A DNA stretch of 41,005 nucleotides from Clostridium sp. (GCA_031292145.1 JARLHR010000002.1:1-41005); one strand, 5' to 3'. Numbered from the stretch's first letter, positions 24,650-34,152 are shown. The notes: generated from the letters alone by a model not told the origin. Numbers and translations: made by a program.

Positions 24650-25288
24650 ATGAATACATATAAAATTAAAATAGAGCTTAAAGATAGCAATCCATTAGTA
24701 TGGAGGAGAGTAATAGTTCCGGCAGAAATTACATTTAACAGATTACATGATGCAATTCAATATTCAATGGGATGGCATAATTGTCATTTATATGATTTTA
24801 ATATTATTCAAGAAAAACTTAGAATTACTTGTGATGAAGACGCAATTAATGAATATGAGTTTTATTCTAAAAAGAAATTGAATAATAAAAATGATCCTCA
24901 TGGGTTTATTGCTAATATGCTTAAGATAAAACCGGAGCTTAGTAGTAAGGTGAAAATTGACGAGTATTTAACAAAGTGGAAAAATATAGAGTATGTATAT
25001 GATTTCGGAGATTATTGGAAACACAATGTGATTTTAGAGGAAGTAATTGATGATTATGAACACATGTATCCAGTGTGTATAGAAGGTGATGGAGCCTGCC
25101 CGCCAGAAGACGTCGGTGGAATACTTGGATATGAAGAGTTTTTAGAAATAATGAAAGATAAAAATCATGAAGAACATGAAACGTTAAAGGAATGGGCAAA
25201 TAATCAAAATTATAGGTATACCTTTGATATTGAAAATACAAATATACTTATGGCACATATGCTGAAGTTAGAGGAAGTTAACGAATAA
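24650..25288 (+). CDS. pRiA4b ORF-3-like protein
   Basis: The start YKIKIELKDSNPLVWRRVIV, then FNRLHDAIQYSMGWHNCHLY, then a Tyr-Asp-Phe-Gly-Asp-Tyr-Trp motif (YDFGDYWKHNV) and CIEGDGACPPEDVGG are the full signature of the pRiA4b ORF-3 family. This is a widespread small soluble fold of unknown activity. At 212 aa it is complete. GGGTGATGTAT precedes ATG 24650; ATG 24644 is an alternative. It is a single gene between intergenic repeats. Confidence 0.88.
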   Translation: MNTYKIKIELKDSNPLVWRRVIVPAEITFNRLHDAIQYSMGWHNCHLYDFNIIQEKLRITCDEDAINEYEFYSKKKLNNKNDPHGFIANMLKIKPELSSKVKIDEYLTKWKNIEYVYDFGDYWKHNVILEEVIDDYEHMYPVCIEGDGACPPEDVGGILGYEEFLEIMKDKNHEEHETLKEWANNQNYRYTFDIENTNILMAHMLKLEEVNE

Positions 25289-25338
25289 TAGGTAATGGAT
25301 TGAGTTTGTTTTTTTATATTATAGCGTTCCGCGTTCAG

Positions 25339-25604
25339 AATTATATTTATAACCTGTAATTTTTGTAATAATTGTATCTAAGAAAAAGCCTTTATACAGT
25401 TAAGAGATAAGAAGTAAGAGTTAAGAAGTAAGAGTTAAGGAAGAAAAGCCATAGGCTTTTCAATAAAATATTTTTTAGAAATCCCGTTCAGGGATTTCAT
25501 CATTAACTCTTAGTTCTTACCTCTTAACTAATTAAATACATTATTCTTGATCAAAAATCAAATAACATATAATAAATAACATTCTCAATACGTTTCCCTA
25601 TATA
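25339..25604. repeat. Structured ~260-bp repeat, left copy (inverted pair)
   Basis: This matches 33285-33542 in the opposite orientation over about 260 bases with few changes. It holds an outer stem (AGTTAAGAGATAAGAAGTAA with a distal CTTAGTTCTTACCTCTTAACT) and two inner hairpins (AGAAAAGCC/GGCTTTTC and GAAATCCC/GGGATTTC). A short tandem duplication (AAGTAAGAGTT) is present only in this copy. It has no coding potential. Confidence 0.9.
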
Positions 25605-25723
25605 TAATTGGAATAGGGATGACACAATACTGACGATAGTAATAAAATAATAATTAATATGGTATATTAGTTAATTAGATATGTTATACTTTAGGTAAAT
25701 TATACATAAAAGGTGGAACAAAT

Positions 25724-26401
25724 ATGAAAATAAAGAAACAGCTAGGTTTATTTTTTGTAACAATAATAGCAGGCATGTTATTACTGTCAGGTTGTGGTAA
25801 TGTTAGTAAAAGTGATAATAAAGAGGGAAGTAATACAGCATCTAATACAAGTGAAAGCAGTAAAGCAAATTCATCAGAAGACAAAAATTTACCTAAGGCT
25901 ACTATAACAGTTGATGGATATGGAGTTATTGAAGCTGAATTATATCCAGAGATTGCTCCAAATACTGTTGATAATTTTATATATTTAGCTAACAAGAATT
26001 TTTATAATAACCTAAAATTTCATAGAGTAATCAAGGGGTTTATGATTCAAGGCGGAGATCCTAAAGGCGATGGAACAGGCGGACCGGGATATTCTATTAA
26101 AGGTGAATTTACATCAAATGGTTTTGCAAATAGTTTAAAACATACAAAAGGTGTGCTTTCCATGGCAAGAACACAGGATCCGAATAGTGCAGGAAGTCAA
26201 TTTTTTATTATGACAGGAGATGCACCTAACCTTGATGGCGAGTATGCAGCTTTTGGAAAAGTAATTTCAGGATTGGACGTATTAGATAAGATACAAAATG
26301 TAGAAACAAATTCTGCTGACGCACCTAAAAAAGATGTGGTTATTACATCAATTACAGTTGATACAAAAGGAGTGCAGTATAAGGAACCTGAGAAAAATTA
26401 A
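25724..26401 (+). CDS. Cyclophilin-type peptidyl-prolyl cis-trans isomerase, lipoprotein
   Basis: This 225-aa protein has a signal peptide ending in the lipobox LLLSGC near residue 23, a Ser/Asn-rich linker (residues 25-55), then a complete cyclophilin domain. Active-site elements are FHRVIKGFMIQGGDPKGDG, SMARTQDPNSAGSQFFI and LDGEYAAFGKVISG. The Arg in FHRV and the Gln/Phe residues are present. It should be anchored outside the membrane and help fold exported proteins. AAAGGTGGAAC precedes the ATG. It lies inside the segment bounded by the inverted repeats. Confidence 0.93.
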   Translation: MKIKKQLGLFFVTIIAGMLLLSGCGNVSKSDNKEGSNTASNTSESSKANSSEDKNLPKATITVDGYGVIEAELYPEIAPNTVDNFIYLANKNFYNNLKFHRVIKGFMIQGGDPKGDGTGGPGYSIKGEFTSNGFANSLKHTKGVLSMARTQDPNSAGSQFFIMTGDAPNLDGEYAAFGKVISGLDVLDKIQNVETNSADAPKKDVVITSITVDTKGVQYKEPEKN

Positions 26402-26857
26402 ATAAAAGACTTAAGTTTATGGAAGAATATTTTAATAGGTTAAAATTAGAGATACAGGGCGTTGAGTAGAGGTGTGAACTTATTAAAGCAAAAATTAGAT
26501 ATACCTAATTAAACTTTTTTTAGTAAATCTTTTATTATAGATATCCAAATTCTATGTTTGACTTATTAGATAAGCATATTTACATATTTGCTAAATCTTG
26601 AGTGGATATCTTCACTAGAAATCAGAAATGTTTTTGTGCAGTAGGCATTTGAAAATGAGCTGTTAAAGGTTCTTAGTTGTAGGTTGTTCCACTTTAGCTT
26701 GTCACATTGAAAATGGGAGCATGCTAAAGTGGGCGCAACTTGCAACTTAGAACCTTCAGCGACATTTTCATAGTCCTACGAAATAAAAACATTTCTGATT
26801 TCGGTTAGCTACCACATAAGTATAGAATACACATTGTTTATCTATATTTGAGACTTA
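26402..26857. other. Intergenic region with a long imperfect hairpin
   Basis: No gene is seen. From about 26618 to 26806 successive stems face each other: AATCAGAAATGTTTTT with AAAACATTTCTGATT, GAAAATG with CATTTTC, AAGGTTCTTAGTTG with CAACTTAGAACCTT, and CCACTTTAGC with GCTAAAGTGG at the tip. It forms one rod of roughly 190 bases and could be a mobile palindromic repeat or a non-coding RNA. Confidence 0.65.
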
Positions 26858-27057
26858 GGGACATTCAAAAAAATAACAAGTCAATCTGCCAAGCCTATTT
26901 CCCATCATACTTCATCAGCAGATTGCCCTAATAGGCCCGCTATGAGACCAATCTGCTTCCTTGCCTGATGAAAAATAAACACCTTTAAAAAGAGCAGCTA
27001 TGCTGCATATAGGAACATTCCATGGCATTTTTGACTTGTTATTTTCTTTCATGTCCC
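26858..27057 (+). repeat. Complete copy B of the ~200-bp palindromic repeat family
   Basis: The ends are GGGACATTC and CATGTCCC, flanked by TTA on both sides (26855-26857 and 27058-27060), a 3-bp target duplication. The right-hand TTA is the stop codon of the adaptor gene on the minus strand. Compared with copy C, the terminal stem has changed in a compensated way (GGGACAT/ATGTCCC against GGCACAT/ATGTGCC), and so have the next 12 pairs. The internal AATAGGCCCGCTATGAG block and the AGCAGCTATGCTG hairpin are conserved. Confidence 0.88.
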
Positions 27058-28386
27058 TTAATTACTTTTAACAATATTCATTTTTCCATTATCTTTCATA
27101 TTAGCGCTGCCTTCAACTACCACTTGATCATCTATAGATACTCCATCTTTAATTTCAGTGTATTGATTTTGTTGTTGTCCAACAGTTACTGTGCGTTTAG
27201 ATAATTTATCTCCATTAACAACATAAACATATGAGTTGCCATCTTCATTAAGTACAGATACATTTGGAACTAATAAAGAATTATTTTCATTTGAATCGTT
27301 AAGTGTTATATTTGTTACCATTCCTACCTTTATCTTGTCATCTTGATTATTAATATTTATTTTAATATCAAACATTCCGGTTTTTTCATCTGCTGAAGGG
27401 GAAATTGTAGCAACAGTTCCATCGTATGATAAACCTGTTGATGGCACTAATATTTTAGCAGGCATTCCTACAGTTACAGCATTTATATTTGTTTCAGTAA
27501 CTTTAATAATAACATTAAGAGCAGTTTCGCTTTCAATAATAATTGAAGGTGTTTGAGTAGGCGCTAATTCACCAACTGATATATTTTTAACACTTATTTT
27601 TCCATCAATAGGTGTTGTTACTGTTGCATTTTCAAGTTGATTGGTAGCAATATTTAAAGCGGCCTTAGCACTATCCATTTGCGCTTTTGCAGAAGCTATA
27701 TTATCTGGATTTAAAATTGAATTTGTAATTGAAGAATTTTCACTTGCGGCGGCAAAGCTAACTTTTGCATTATTTAACCTAGTTTCAGCGTTTGCTTTTG
27801 CAATATCTAAAGCAGCTTTAGCTGCATCTAATTTACTCTTTGCATTATCTAAATCAACTTTTGTAGATGCATCCGATTGGTAAAGAGTATTTGTACGATC
27901 GTAATTTTCCTTTGCATCATTATAAGCAGTCTGGGCAGAAGCCATAGCTGTATTATTTTCATATTGATCTTGAGCATCGTTTAATTCGTTTTTTGCCTTT
28001 TCTAAAGTTGTAGCAGCATCACTTTGAGCTTGCTTAGCTGAACCACCAGCAGTTTTATCATATGTTATAGCCGCGGCATCATAATTTGCCTGAGCTTGAT
28101 TCAATTTATAAGTCAATTCTGTATTGTCTATGGTAAATAAAGTATCACCTTTTTTTACTGATTGCCCAACTTCTACATCTATAGTTTGAATTTTCCCAGA
28201 AGCACTTGGAATTATAGAAACTTTTTCTCCAGATTCAACATTTCCAGAATAAGTAGTATCACTTATTGAATTAGAAGTTTTTACTTTAGTAACTGTTACA
28301 TTTGCTATATCTGAATTTTTATTACAGCTTACTAAAGATGTACTTATACATACTAAACATAAAGCACTTAAAATTACCTTCTTCAT
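27058..28386 (-). CDS. MacA-type efflux adaptor lipoprotein
   Basis: This 442-aa protein has a lipobox signal (STSLVSC near residue 21). A biotinyl-lipoyl-like half (SGKIQTIDVEVGQSVKKGDT) follows, then a long Ala/Asn/Asp-rich coiled coil (about 95-250), the second lipoyl half (ATVTTPIDGKISVKNISVGE) and beta-barrel and membrane-proximal domains (VVVEGSANMKDNGK). This is the adaptor layout of MacA/HlyD proteins. It is the last gene of the export operon. In a Gram-positive it would form an extracytoplasmic extension of the ABC pump, perhaps handling a peptide or a lipophilic drug. A repeat element sits directly at its stop codon. Confidence 0.9.
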   Translation of the reverse strand: MKKVILSALCLVCISTSLVSCNKNSDIANVTVTKVKTSNSISDTTYSGNVESGEKVSIIPSASGKIQTIDVEVGQSVKKGDTLFTIDNTELTYKLNQAQANYDAAAITYDKTAGGSAKQAQSDAATTLEKAKNELNDAQDQYENNTAMASAQTAYNDAKENYDRTNTLYQSDASTKVDLDNAKSKLDAAKAALDIAKANAETRLNNAKVSFAAASENSSITNSILNPDNIASAKAQMDSAKAALNIATNQLENATVTTPIDGKISVKNISVGELAPTQTPSIIIESETALNVIIKVTETNINAVTVGMPAKILVPSTGLSYDGTVATISPSADEKTGMFDIKININNQDDKIKVGMVTNITLNDSNENNSLLVPNVSVLNEDGNSYVYVVNGDKLSKRTVTVGQQQNQYTEIKDGVSIDDQVVVEGSANMKDNGKMNIVKSN

Positions 28387-28416
28387 ATTATTCCAATCCT
28401 TTCATAATCAATTAAA

Positions 28417-29079
28417 TTACTTAATTTTTATTGTAACTACGGCATTCATTCCAAGTGTCATAGGAAGTTTTTCAGGATTTTCTATGGTTACTTTAATTGG
28501 TATAAGCTGCGTAACTTTAGTATAAGTCCCACTTGTTGTAAGGCTGGTAGCTGAAGTAGAAAAATAAGTTTGAGTAGTGTCATCTATATCAGTTACTTTG
28601 CCCTTGAAGGTTTTGCCAGGGTAGGCATCTATTTCAACATCAGTTTGTTGTCCAACTTTGATTTTCATTATATCAGTTTCTTCAACATTAACGCCTATAT
28701 ACATATTAGCTGTATCAGCTACAACAGCAAGCTCACTTGTTGCAGCTACATTTTGATTTTTGATAACATCACTTTTTACAACAGTACCATCTATAGGTGA
28801 AGTAATATAAGGCAATACTTCTTGCCTGCCTAGAACCTCATCTTTTTTTACTAAATCACCAGCACTAACATTCCATTCTAAAATTTTTCCGGAAGTTACT
28901 GGAGCGATTGGATACATCTTAGCTGTAACTTTTGCATTATCAGTGGTAAAGTAATTGATGCTCTTACTATAGAAATAGTATCCTATGGTGCAAGCAAGTA
29001 TTACAAATATAATAAGAATAGGATAAAGTGTCTTTTTAGAAAACACTTTTTTAAACTTTGCTTTTTTTGATTGTTCCAT
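28417..29079 (-). CDS. HlyD/EmrA-like membrane-fusion adaptor, 220 aa
   Basis: One membrane anchor lies at residues 18-36, followed by YFTTDNAKVTAKMYPIAPVT, SGKILEWNVSAGDLVKKDEV and SPIDGTVVKSDVIKNQNVAA. These are the two lipoyl halves, joined here with almost no coiled coil. A beta-barrel region ends the protein. It is short for HlyD proteins (usually 350-450 aa), so this is a compact adaptor. It lies 40 bases after the ABC gene and 30 before the MacA-like gene in one operon, giving two adaptors of different reach for one pump. Confidence 0.88.
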   Translation of the reverse strand: MEQSKKAKFKKVFSKKTLYPILIIFVILACTIGYYFYSKSINYFTTDNAKVTAKMYPIAPVTSGKILEWNVSAGDLVKKDEVLGRQEVLPYITSPIDGTVVKSDVIKNQNVAATSELAVVADTANMYIGVNVEETDIMKIKVGQQTDVEIDAYPGKTFKGKVTDIDDTTQTYFSTSATSLTTSGTYTKVTQLIPIKVTIENPEKLPMTLGMNAVVTIKIK

Positions 29080-29119
29080 AACTCACTTCTCCTTACACAA
29101 AAAATATCTTTTATTCCAT

Positions 29120-30970
29120 TTAGCTATTTTCAAATTGACTCTTATAAAGTCCAGAATAAAACCCATTAGCGTTAAGTAATGCTTCATGATTTCCTTGCTC
29201 AATGATATCTCCATCTTTCATGACTAGAATTAAATCGGCATTTTTTATAGTAGATAATCTATGGGCAATTACAAAGCTGGTTCTGTTTGACATAAGGTTG
29301 TCCATCGCTTTCTGAATAAGGACCTCTGTTCTTGTATCTACAGAACTTGTTGCCTCATCAAGAATAAGTATTTTAGGATCTGCCAAAATTGTACGTGCAA
29401 TAGTTAAAAGCTGCTTCTGCCCTTGAGATATATTACTTGCTTCTTCGTTTAGTATTAAATTATATCCAGCAGGAAGTGCTCGTATAAATTCATCGCAATG
29501 TGCGGCTTTTGAAGCCTTAATTATTTGCTCGTGACTAGCATCAAAATTTCCATATTTAATATTTTCTAAAATGCTTCCATTATATAGCCATGTATCTTGA
29601 AGTACCATTCCAAAAATGCTCCGCAGGTCATTTCTAGTAAAATCATTAATATCATGATTATCTATTAAAATTGTACCAGAATTAATATCATAAAAACGCA
29701 TTAAAAGTTTTATTATTGTGGACTTACCAGCTCCAGTAGGGCCAACTATGGCAACCTTTTGACCTGCTTTGATTTTTGAGGAGAAATTGTTAATAATAAT
29801 TTTATCTCCGTTATATCCGAATCTTACATTTTTAAATTCTACATTACCAGTTACCATATCTAATTTTATAGGATTTACAGGTTCAGGTGTCTGTTCTTCT
29901 TCATCTAAAAATTCAAATACACGTTCAGCAGCTGCTGCTGTTGATTGAAGGGTATTTGAAATATTAGCTAACTGAGCAATTGGTTGATTAAAAGAACGTA
30001 TATATTGTATAAATGCTTGCACATCACCAACATCTATGGTTTTCTTTGCAGCAAGATATCCACCAAGGATACAAACTAATACATAGCCAATATTACCTAC
30101 AAAGGTCATAATAGGCATCATCATTCCAGAGAGAAATTGAGATTTCCAAGCTGAATCATATACTTCCTCATTTAATTTTTTAAATTTATTAATAGCATCT
30201 TTTTCGCCGTTAAATACCTGAACAACATTATGGCCAGAATATATTTCTTCAATATGCCCATTCATATGTCCAATATATTCTTGCTGAGTTTTAAAATGCT
30301 TTTGCGATTTTTTAACAACAGTCATTATTAGTCCACCTGATAATGGAATTGTCATAAAAGCAACCAGTGTCAAAAGAGGACTTATACTAAGCATCATTAT
30401 TAATACACCAATAACTGTTGTTGCAGAGGTTATTAACTGCGTCAGACTTTGATTTAAAGTCTGACTTAAGGTATCAACATCATTAGTTATTCTAGATAAG
30501 ACTTCTCCGTGAGTTCTTGTATCAAAATATTTTAAAGGCAGCTTATTTATTTTTTCAGAAATATCTTTTCTAAATCTATATGTTATATTCATTGATACTC
30601 CGGACATTATATAGGCTTGTATATATGAAAAAGCTGCTGAAATAATGTATAAGACTACAAGTATTAAAATACAATTCCTTATATAATCAAAATCTGTCAA
30701 AAGATTTGATCCAATGCTCCATGCAATCAGCCCTTCAAAAAGCTTTGTAGTTGCTTTACCTAGTATTTTAGGGCCTACAATAGAAAAAATAGATGAAAAC
30801 ACAGCAAAAGTTATAACTAATATTAGTCTTGCTTTAAATTCAGACATATAGGAGAATAAGGTCAGCATTGTGGCTTTAAAGTTTTTAGCTTTCTCTCCAC
30901 TAGCAATTCCCGGACCCATTCCCATGCCCATAGGACCTCGCCTGCCGGAATTTGGTTTTCTTTCACTCAT
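29120..30970 (-). CDS. ABC exporter half-transporter with canonical Walker B
   Basis: This 616-aa protein has a Gly/Met/Arg-rich N-terminal tail (SGRRGPMGMGMGPG), six membrane segments to about residue 345, then the nucleotide-binding domain. That domain has Walker A GPTGAGKST, signature ISQGQKQLLTIART, Walker B ILILDEATSS with the catalytic Glu, and the H-loop IAHRLST. The signature is not the usual LSGGQ, as in heterodimeric exporters where this motif faces the degenerate site. Its start overlaps the stop of the gene above by four bases (ATGA). Together they form a heterodimer of the BmrCD/LmrCD type. Confidence 0.93.
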   Translation of the reverse strand: MSERKPNSGRRGPMGMGMGPGIASGEKAKNFKATMLTLFSYMSEFKARLILVITFAVFSSIFSIVGPKILGKATTKLFEGLIAWSIGSNLLTDFDYIRNCILILVVLYIISAAFSYIQAYIMSGVSMNITYRFRKDISEKINKLPLKYFDTRTHGEVLSRITNDVDTLSQTLNQSLTQLITSATTVIGVLIMMLSISPLLTLVAFMTIPLSGGLIMTVVKKSQKHFKTQQEYIGHMNGHIEEIYSGHNVVQVFNGEKDAINKFKKLNEEVYDSAWKSQFLSGMMMPIMTFVGNIGYVLVCILGGYLAAKKTIDVGDVQAFIQYIRSFNQPIAQLANISNTLQSTAAAAERVFEFLDEEEQTPEPVNPIKLDMVTGNVEFKNVRFGYNGDKIIINNFSSKIKAGQKVAIVGPTGAGKSTIIKLLMRFYDINSGTILIDNHDINDFTRNDLRSIFGMVLQDTWLYNGSILENIKYGNFDASHEQIIKASKAAHCDEFIRALPAGYNLILNEEASNISQGQKQLLTIARTILADPKILILDEATSSVDTRTEVLIQKAMDNLMSNRTSFVIAHRLSTIKNADLILVMKDGDIIEQGNHEALLNANGFYSGLYKSQFENS

Positions 30971-32697
30971 TCTAATTCCTCCTTGCTAAGCTGAGATAAA
31001 GCAATTTCTTGATAAACTTCACAGTTTTTCATAAGTTCTTGATGAGTACCACATCCAACAATATGACCTGTATCTAAAACTATAATTTGATCGGCGGTCA
31101 TGATAGTACTTATTCTCTGAGCTACTAGTAGAACTGTGCTAGAGCCAGTTTCTTCTTTTATTGCTTTTCTAAGAGCAGCATCAGTCTTAAAATCTAAGGC
31201 AGAAAAACTATCATCAAAAATACAAATTTGAGGTTTCTTTACTAATGCACGAGCAATTGATAAACGTTGTTTTTGCCCACCAGACACATTGCCACCGCCT
31301 TGAGCTATTGAAGTTTCAAATCTTTCAGATTTAGAATCTATAAATTCCATTGATTGTGATATTTGTGCTGCCTTTAGGAGATCATCTTCAGTTGAGTCTT
31401 TACCACCATAAGCAATGTTACTTTTAATTGTGCCAGAAAATAGAATTCCCTTTTGTGGCACATACCCAAGGTTATTCCTTAAATCATAAAGAGAAAAGTC
31501 TTTTACATTAATACCATCGATTAAAACTTCGCCTTTTGTTGTATCATAAAATCTTGGAATTAAATTAACTAAGGTTGACTTTCCACTTCCAGTAGAGCCT
31601 ATAAAGGCAGTAATTTGACCAGGTTTTGCGGAAAAGTTAATATCATGGAGAACATCTTCCTCTGCGCCAGGATATTTGAAACTAACATTTTTAAATTCTA
31701 TAAATCCAGTGAATTTGTTAAAGCTTCTATTTGAAGAAGCAGAATCCTTAATTGATGGCTCTGTTTCAAGTACATCTGCAATACGGTTAGCGGAAACAGA
31801 AGCTCTTGGAATCATAATAAACATCATTGCCATCATAAGGAAGGCAAAAATTATCTGAATAACATATTGCATATATGCCATCATTTCTCCAACATCCATT
31901 TTAAAGGCGGATACCTGTTTTGAACCAACCCATATAATTAAAACTGTAATTAAATTTAGTAAGAGCATCATAGAAGGCATCATTCCAGAAGTGACTCTAT
32001 TTATAAAAAGATTAGTATTTGTTAAATTCTTATTGGCTTTATCAAATCTATCTTCTTCAAATTTTTGAGTATTAAAAGCTCTAATAACAAGCATACCATC
32101 AAGATTTTCACGAACTACAAGGTTAAGCTTATCAATTAATCCCTGTACAATCTTAAATTTAGGCATTACTAAAATAAACATGGTTAAAATAATACATAAG
32201 AGCACTATTACTGAAAGAGCTACAATCCAAGACATAGATTTACTATTAGCTAATGCATGCACAAAACCACCAGCGCCCATAATAGGTGCATAAAATACAA
32301 TTCTTATAACCATAACAACAAGAGATTGAATTTGCGTAATATCGTTTGTGGTTCTTGTTATGAGAGAAGAAGTAGAAAATTTATCAAATTCAGCATTAGA
32401 AAAGCTTTCTACTTTTTCAAATAAATCTATTCTTAAAGATTGGCACATTCCAGCAGCAATTTTAGCTGCAATAAATCCAACTGCAATGCTAAATACAGCA
32501 CTAATAAGAGAAACGCCTAGCATCTTAAAGCCTATTTTTATTATATATAAGGAGTTTCCGGTAGCTATTCCTTTATTAACAATATCAGACATATAGTCTG
32601 GTAATGAAAGATCACAAATAGCTTGTCCGAATAATAATATAATTGAAGTTATTATAAATAAGATATAAGGTTCAAAGTATTTCATTAACCTAGCCAT
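30967..32697 (-). CDS. ABC exporter half-transporter with degenerate catalytic site
   Basis: This 576-aa protein has six membrane segments and a nucleotide-binding domain with Walker A GSTGSGKST and an intact signature NVSGGQKQRLSIARA. Walker B is ICIFDDSFSA: the catalytic Glu is Asp, and the H-loop position reads VAQRIST with Gln for His. Both changes are typical of the degenerate partner in heterodimeric multidrug exporters. One ATP site would thus be non-hydrolytic, formed with the partner's altered ISQGQ. It is the first gene of the operon. No regulator gene lies next to it on this strand. Confidence 0.93.
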   Translation of the reverse strand: MARLMKYFEPYILFIITSIILLFGQAICDLSLPDYMSDIVNKGIATGNSLYIIKIGFKMLGVSLISAVFSIAVGFIAAKIAAGMCQSLRIDLFEKVESFSNAEFDKFSTSSLITRTTNDITQIQSLVVMVIRIVFYAPIMGAGGFVHALANSKSMSWIVALSVIVLLCIILTMFILVMPKFKIVQGLIDKLNLVVRENLDGMLVIRAFNTQKFEEDRFDKANKNLTNTNLFINRVTSGMMPSMMLLLNLITVLIIWVGSKQVSAFKMDVGEMMAYMQYVIQIIFAFLMMAMMFIMIPRASVSANRIADVLETEPSIKDSASSNRSFNKFTGFIEFKNVSFKYPGAEEDVLHDINFSAKPGQITAFIGSTGSGKSTLVNLIPRFYDTTKGEVLIDGINVKDFSLYDLRNNLGYVPQKGILFSGTIKSNIAYGGKDSTEDDLLKAAQISQSMEFIDSKSERFETSIAQGGGNVSGGQKQRLSIARALVKKPQICIFDDSFSALDFKTDAALRKAIKEETGSSTVLLVAQRISTIMTADQIIVLDTGHIVGCGTHQELMKNCEVYQEIALSQLSKEELE

Positions 32698-32735
32698 ATA
32701 ACTAATTCACCTCTTTAAACTACTATATAAATTTT

Positions 32736-32951
32736 ATGATACCATGGAATGGAAAATTTTCAAATAAAACAAATCCAAAAGTGCTTGTAATACTTTTAAA
32801 ACAGATAACCCATTCTATGGATGTTTCATGGAGCCTCAAAAATGGAGAGTTTGATTTTAAAACAGCAACAAGATATATGTATGAGATGTTGTTAGATGTA
32901 GCACCAGAATATAGGCAAGTTAAAGAATTTGATGTTTTTGAAATTTTATAG
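32736..32951 (+). pseudogene. Unrecognised ORF or gene fragment
   Basis: A 71-codon frame with coding-like composition, ending MYEMLLDVAPEYRQVKEFDV then FEIL. There is no ribosome binding site before the ATG, and it starts 38 bases from the divergent ABC gene, within its promoter region. It looks like the tail of a former gene, but the family is not recognised. Chance ORF is also possible. Confidence 0.3.
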
Positions 32952-33039
32952 ATTATATTAAAAAATATTGTGTTGTCTCCAATATATAACAGTATAGAAT
33001 TATCCTAAATGTACATCATAATATAATGAGGTGATATAA

Positions 33040-33186
33040 ATGGATAATAATAAAAATAGGTTAAAAGACAGACCAAAATCTAATGCAGAGCGTAGAAAAA
33101 TTGATCCAAAAGGAAATGAAGATTTAGGAATTATTGACGGGAAAAAAATAGGAGCACCTCCACATAAGGAAAAGGATCATCTATAA
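33040..33186 (+). CDS. Small hydrophilic conserved-type protein, 48 aa
   Basis: GAGGTG precedes the ATG with good spacing. The product is charged and probably disordered (RLKDRPKSNAERRKIDPKGN, then GIIDGKKIGAPPHKEKDHL). The spaced pattern and clean ribosome binding site suggest a real small protein. Its function is unknown; it resembles short sporulation or spore-type peptides only in composition. Confidence 0.55.
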   Translation: MDNNKNRLKDRPKSNAERRKIDPKGNEDLGIIDGKKIGAPPHKEKDHL

Positions 33187-33284
33187 ACAATATAGGGAAT
33201 GTATTAAACCAAGAGAATTGCGTTTAATATATTCTCTTTTAAAAATTTGGAGTAAAATATATATGATAAAGAAGAAAATATTAG

Positions 33285-33542
33285 ATATAGGGAAACGTAT
33301 TGAGAATGTTATTTATTATATGTTATTTGATTTTTAATCAAGAATAATGTATTTAATTAGTTAAGAGGTAAGAACTAAGAGTTAATGATGAAATCCCTGA
33401 ACGGGATTTCTAAAAAATATTTTATTGAAAAGCCTGTGGCTTTTCTTCCTTAACTCTTATCTCTTACTTCTTATCTCTTAACTGTATAAAGGCTTTTTCT
33501 TAGATACAATTATTACAAAAATTACAGGTTATAAATATAATT
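33285..33542. repeat. Structured ~260-bp repeat, right copy (inverted pair)
   Basis: Inverted copy of 25339-25604. The inner hairpin reads GAAAAGCCTGTGGCTTTTC here and CCATAGG in the other copy, so the loop-closing bases differ while the stem stays. Recombination between the two copies would invert the ~7.7 kb between them. Confidence 0.9.
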
Positions 33543-33606
33543 TTAAATGTTGAACCCTATAGATATAAGTCACAATCAAAAAGTGAGATATGAGGAGAGC
33601 TAGAAA

Positions 33607-34038
33607 ATGGTATTAGAATTAACAGTATACGAATTAGGTGAAGCTTTAACGAAAATCGAAGAAAAATATAAATTAGATGTATTAGTTAAATTGAATTTAA
33701 GTGGTGGATGGATGACAATAAAAGGAGAAGCAATGATAGAAAAAACTCCAATTGTTTCAAAAACAAGCTGTAGTGGAAATGGGAATAATATTATAGATAT
33801 AAAAGTTAAAAATGAAAACAATGAAGAGGGAAGTATCATAAAAATAACAGGAGCTAAAAATAAAAAATTTAATGTAGATATATCAAGTACAAGATATAAA
33901 GAGATTAATCCTAATAATTTAACTATTAATCAAATAAAAGTCAATGAAAATGAAAGCAAATTAAGAATTGATGAGGATATAATCTTTACTATAAATGCAC
34001 CAGTTGATGAAGTAGCGAGCTTCGTAGAAAGCAAATAA
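33607..34038 (+). CDS. Hypothetical soluble protein, 143 aa
   Basis: GAGGAGAGC precedes the ATG. The first 35 residues are helical (LTVYELGEALTKIEEKYKLD) and the rest is beta-strand-rich with many Asn and Lys (NENNEEGSIIKITGAKNKKF). It ends with a helix, PVDEVASFVESK. No signal or membrane segment is seen. I do not recognise the family. Confidence 0.6.
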   Translation: MVLELTVYELGEALTKIEEKYKLDVLVKLNLSGGWMTIKGEAMIEKTPIVSKTSCSGNGNNIIDIKVKNENNEEGSIIKITGAKNKKFNVDISSTRYKEINPNNLTINQIKVNENESKLRIDEDIIFTINAPVDEVASFVESK

Positions 34039-34152
34039 GACATATAAAAGAAAATAGACTATTGTTTTTTTGAATATGCCTAACTAGTGTATAAAACTAT
34101 ATTAAATACACATACTACTATAGAAGGTTATAGGAATAGGAGTGTGATAAAA

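Noticed and set aside
25397-25440. Short tandem units GTTAAGAGTAAG as a possible CRISPR or satellite
   Set aside because: The units are too short, have no spacers, and form one arm of a hairpin in a larger repeat.
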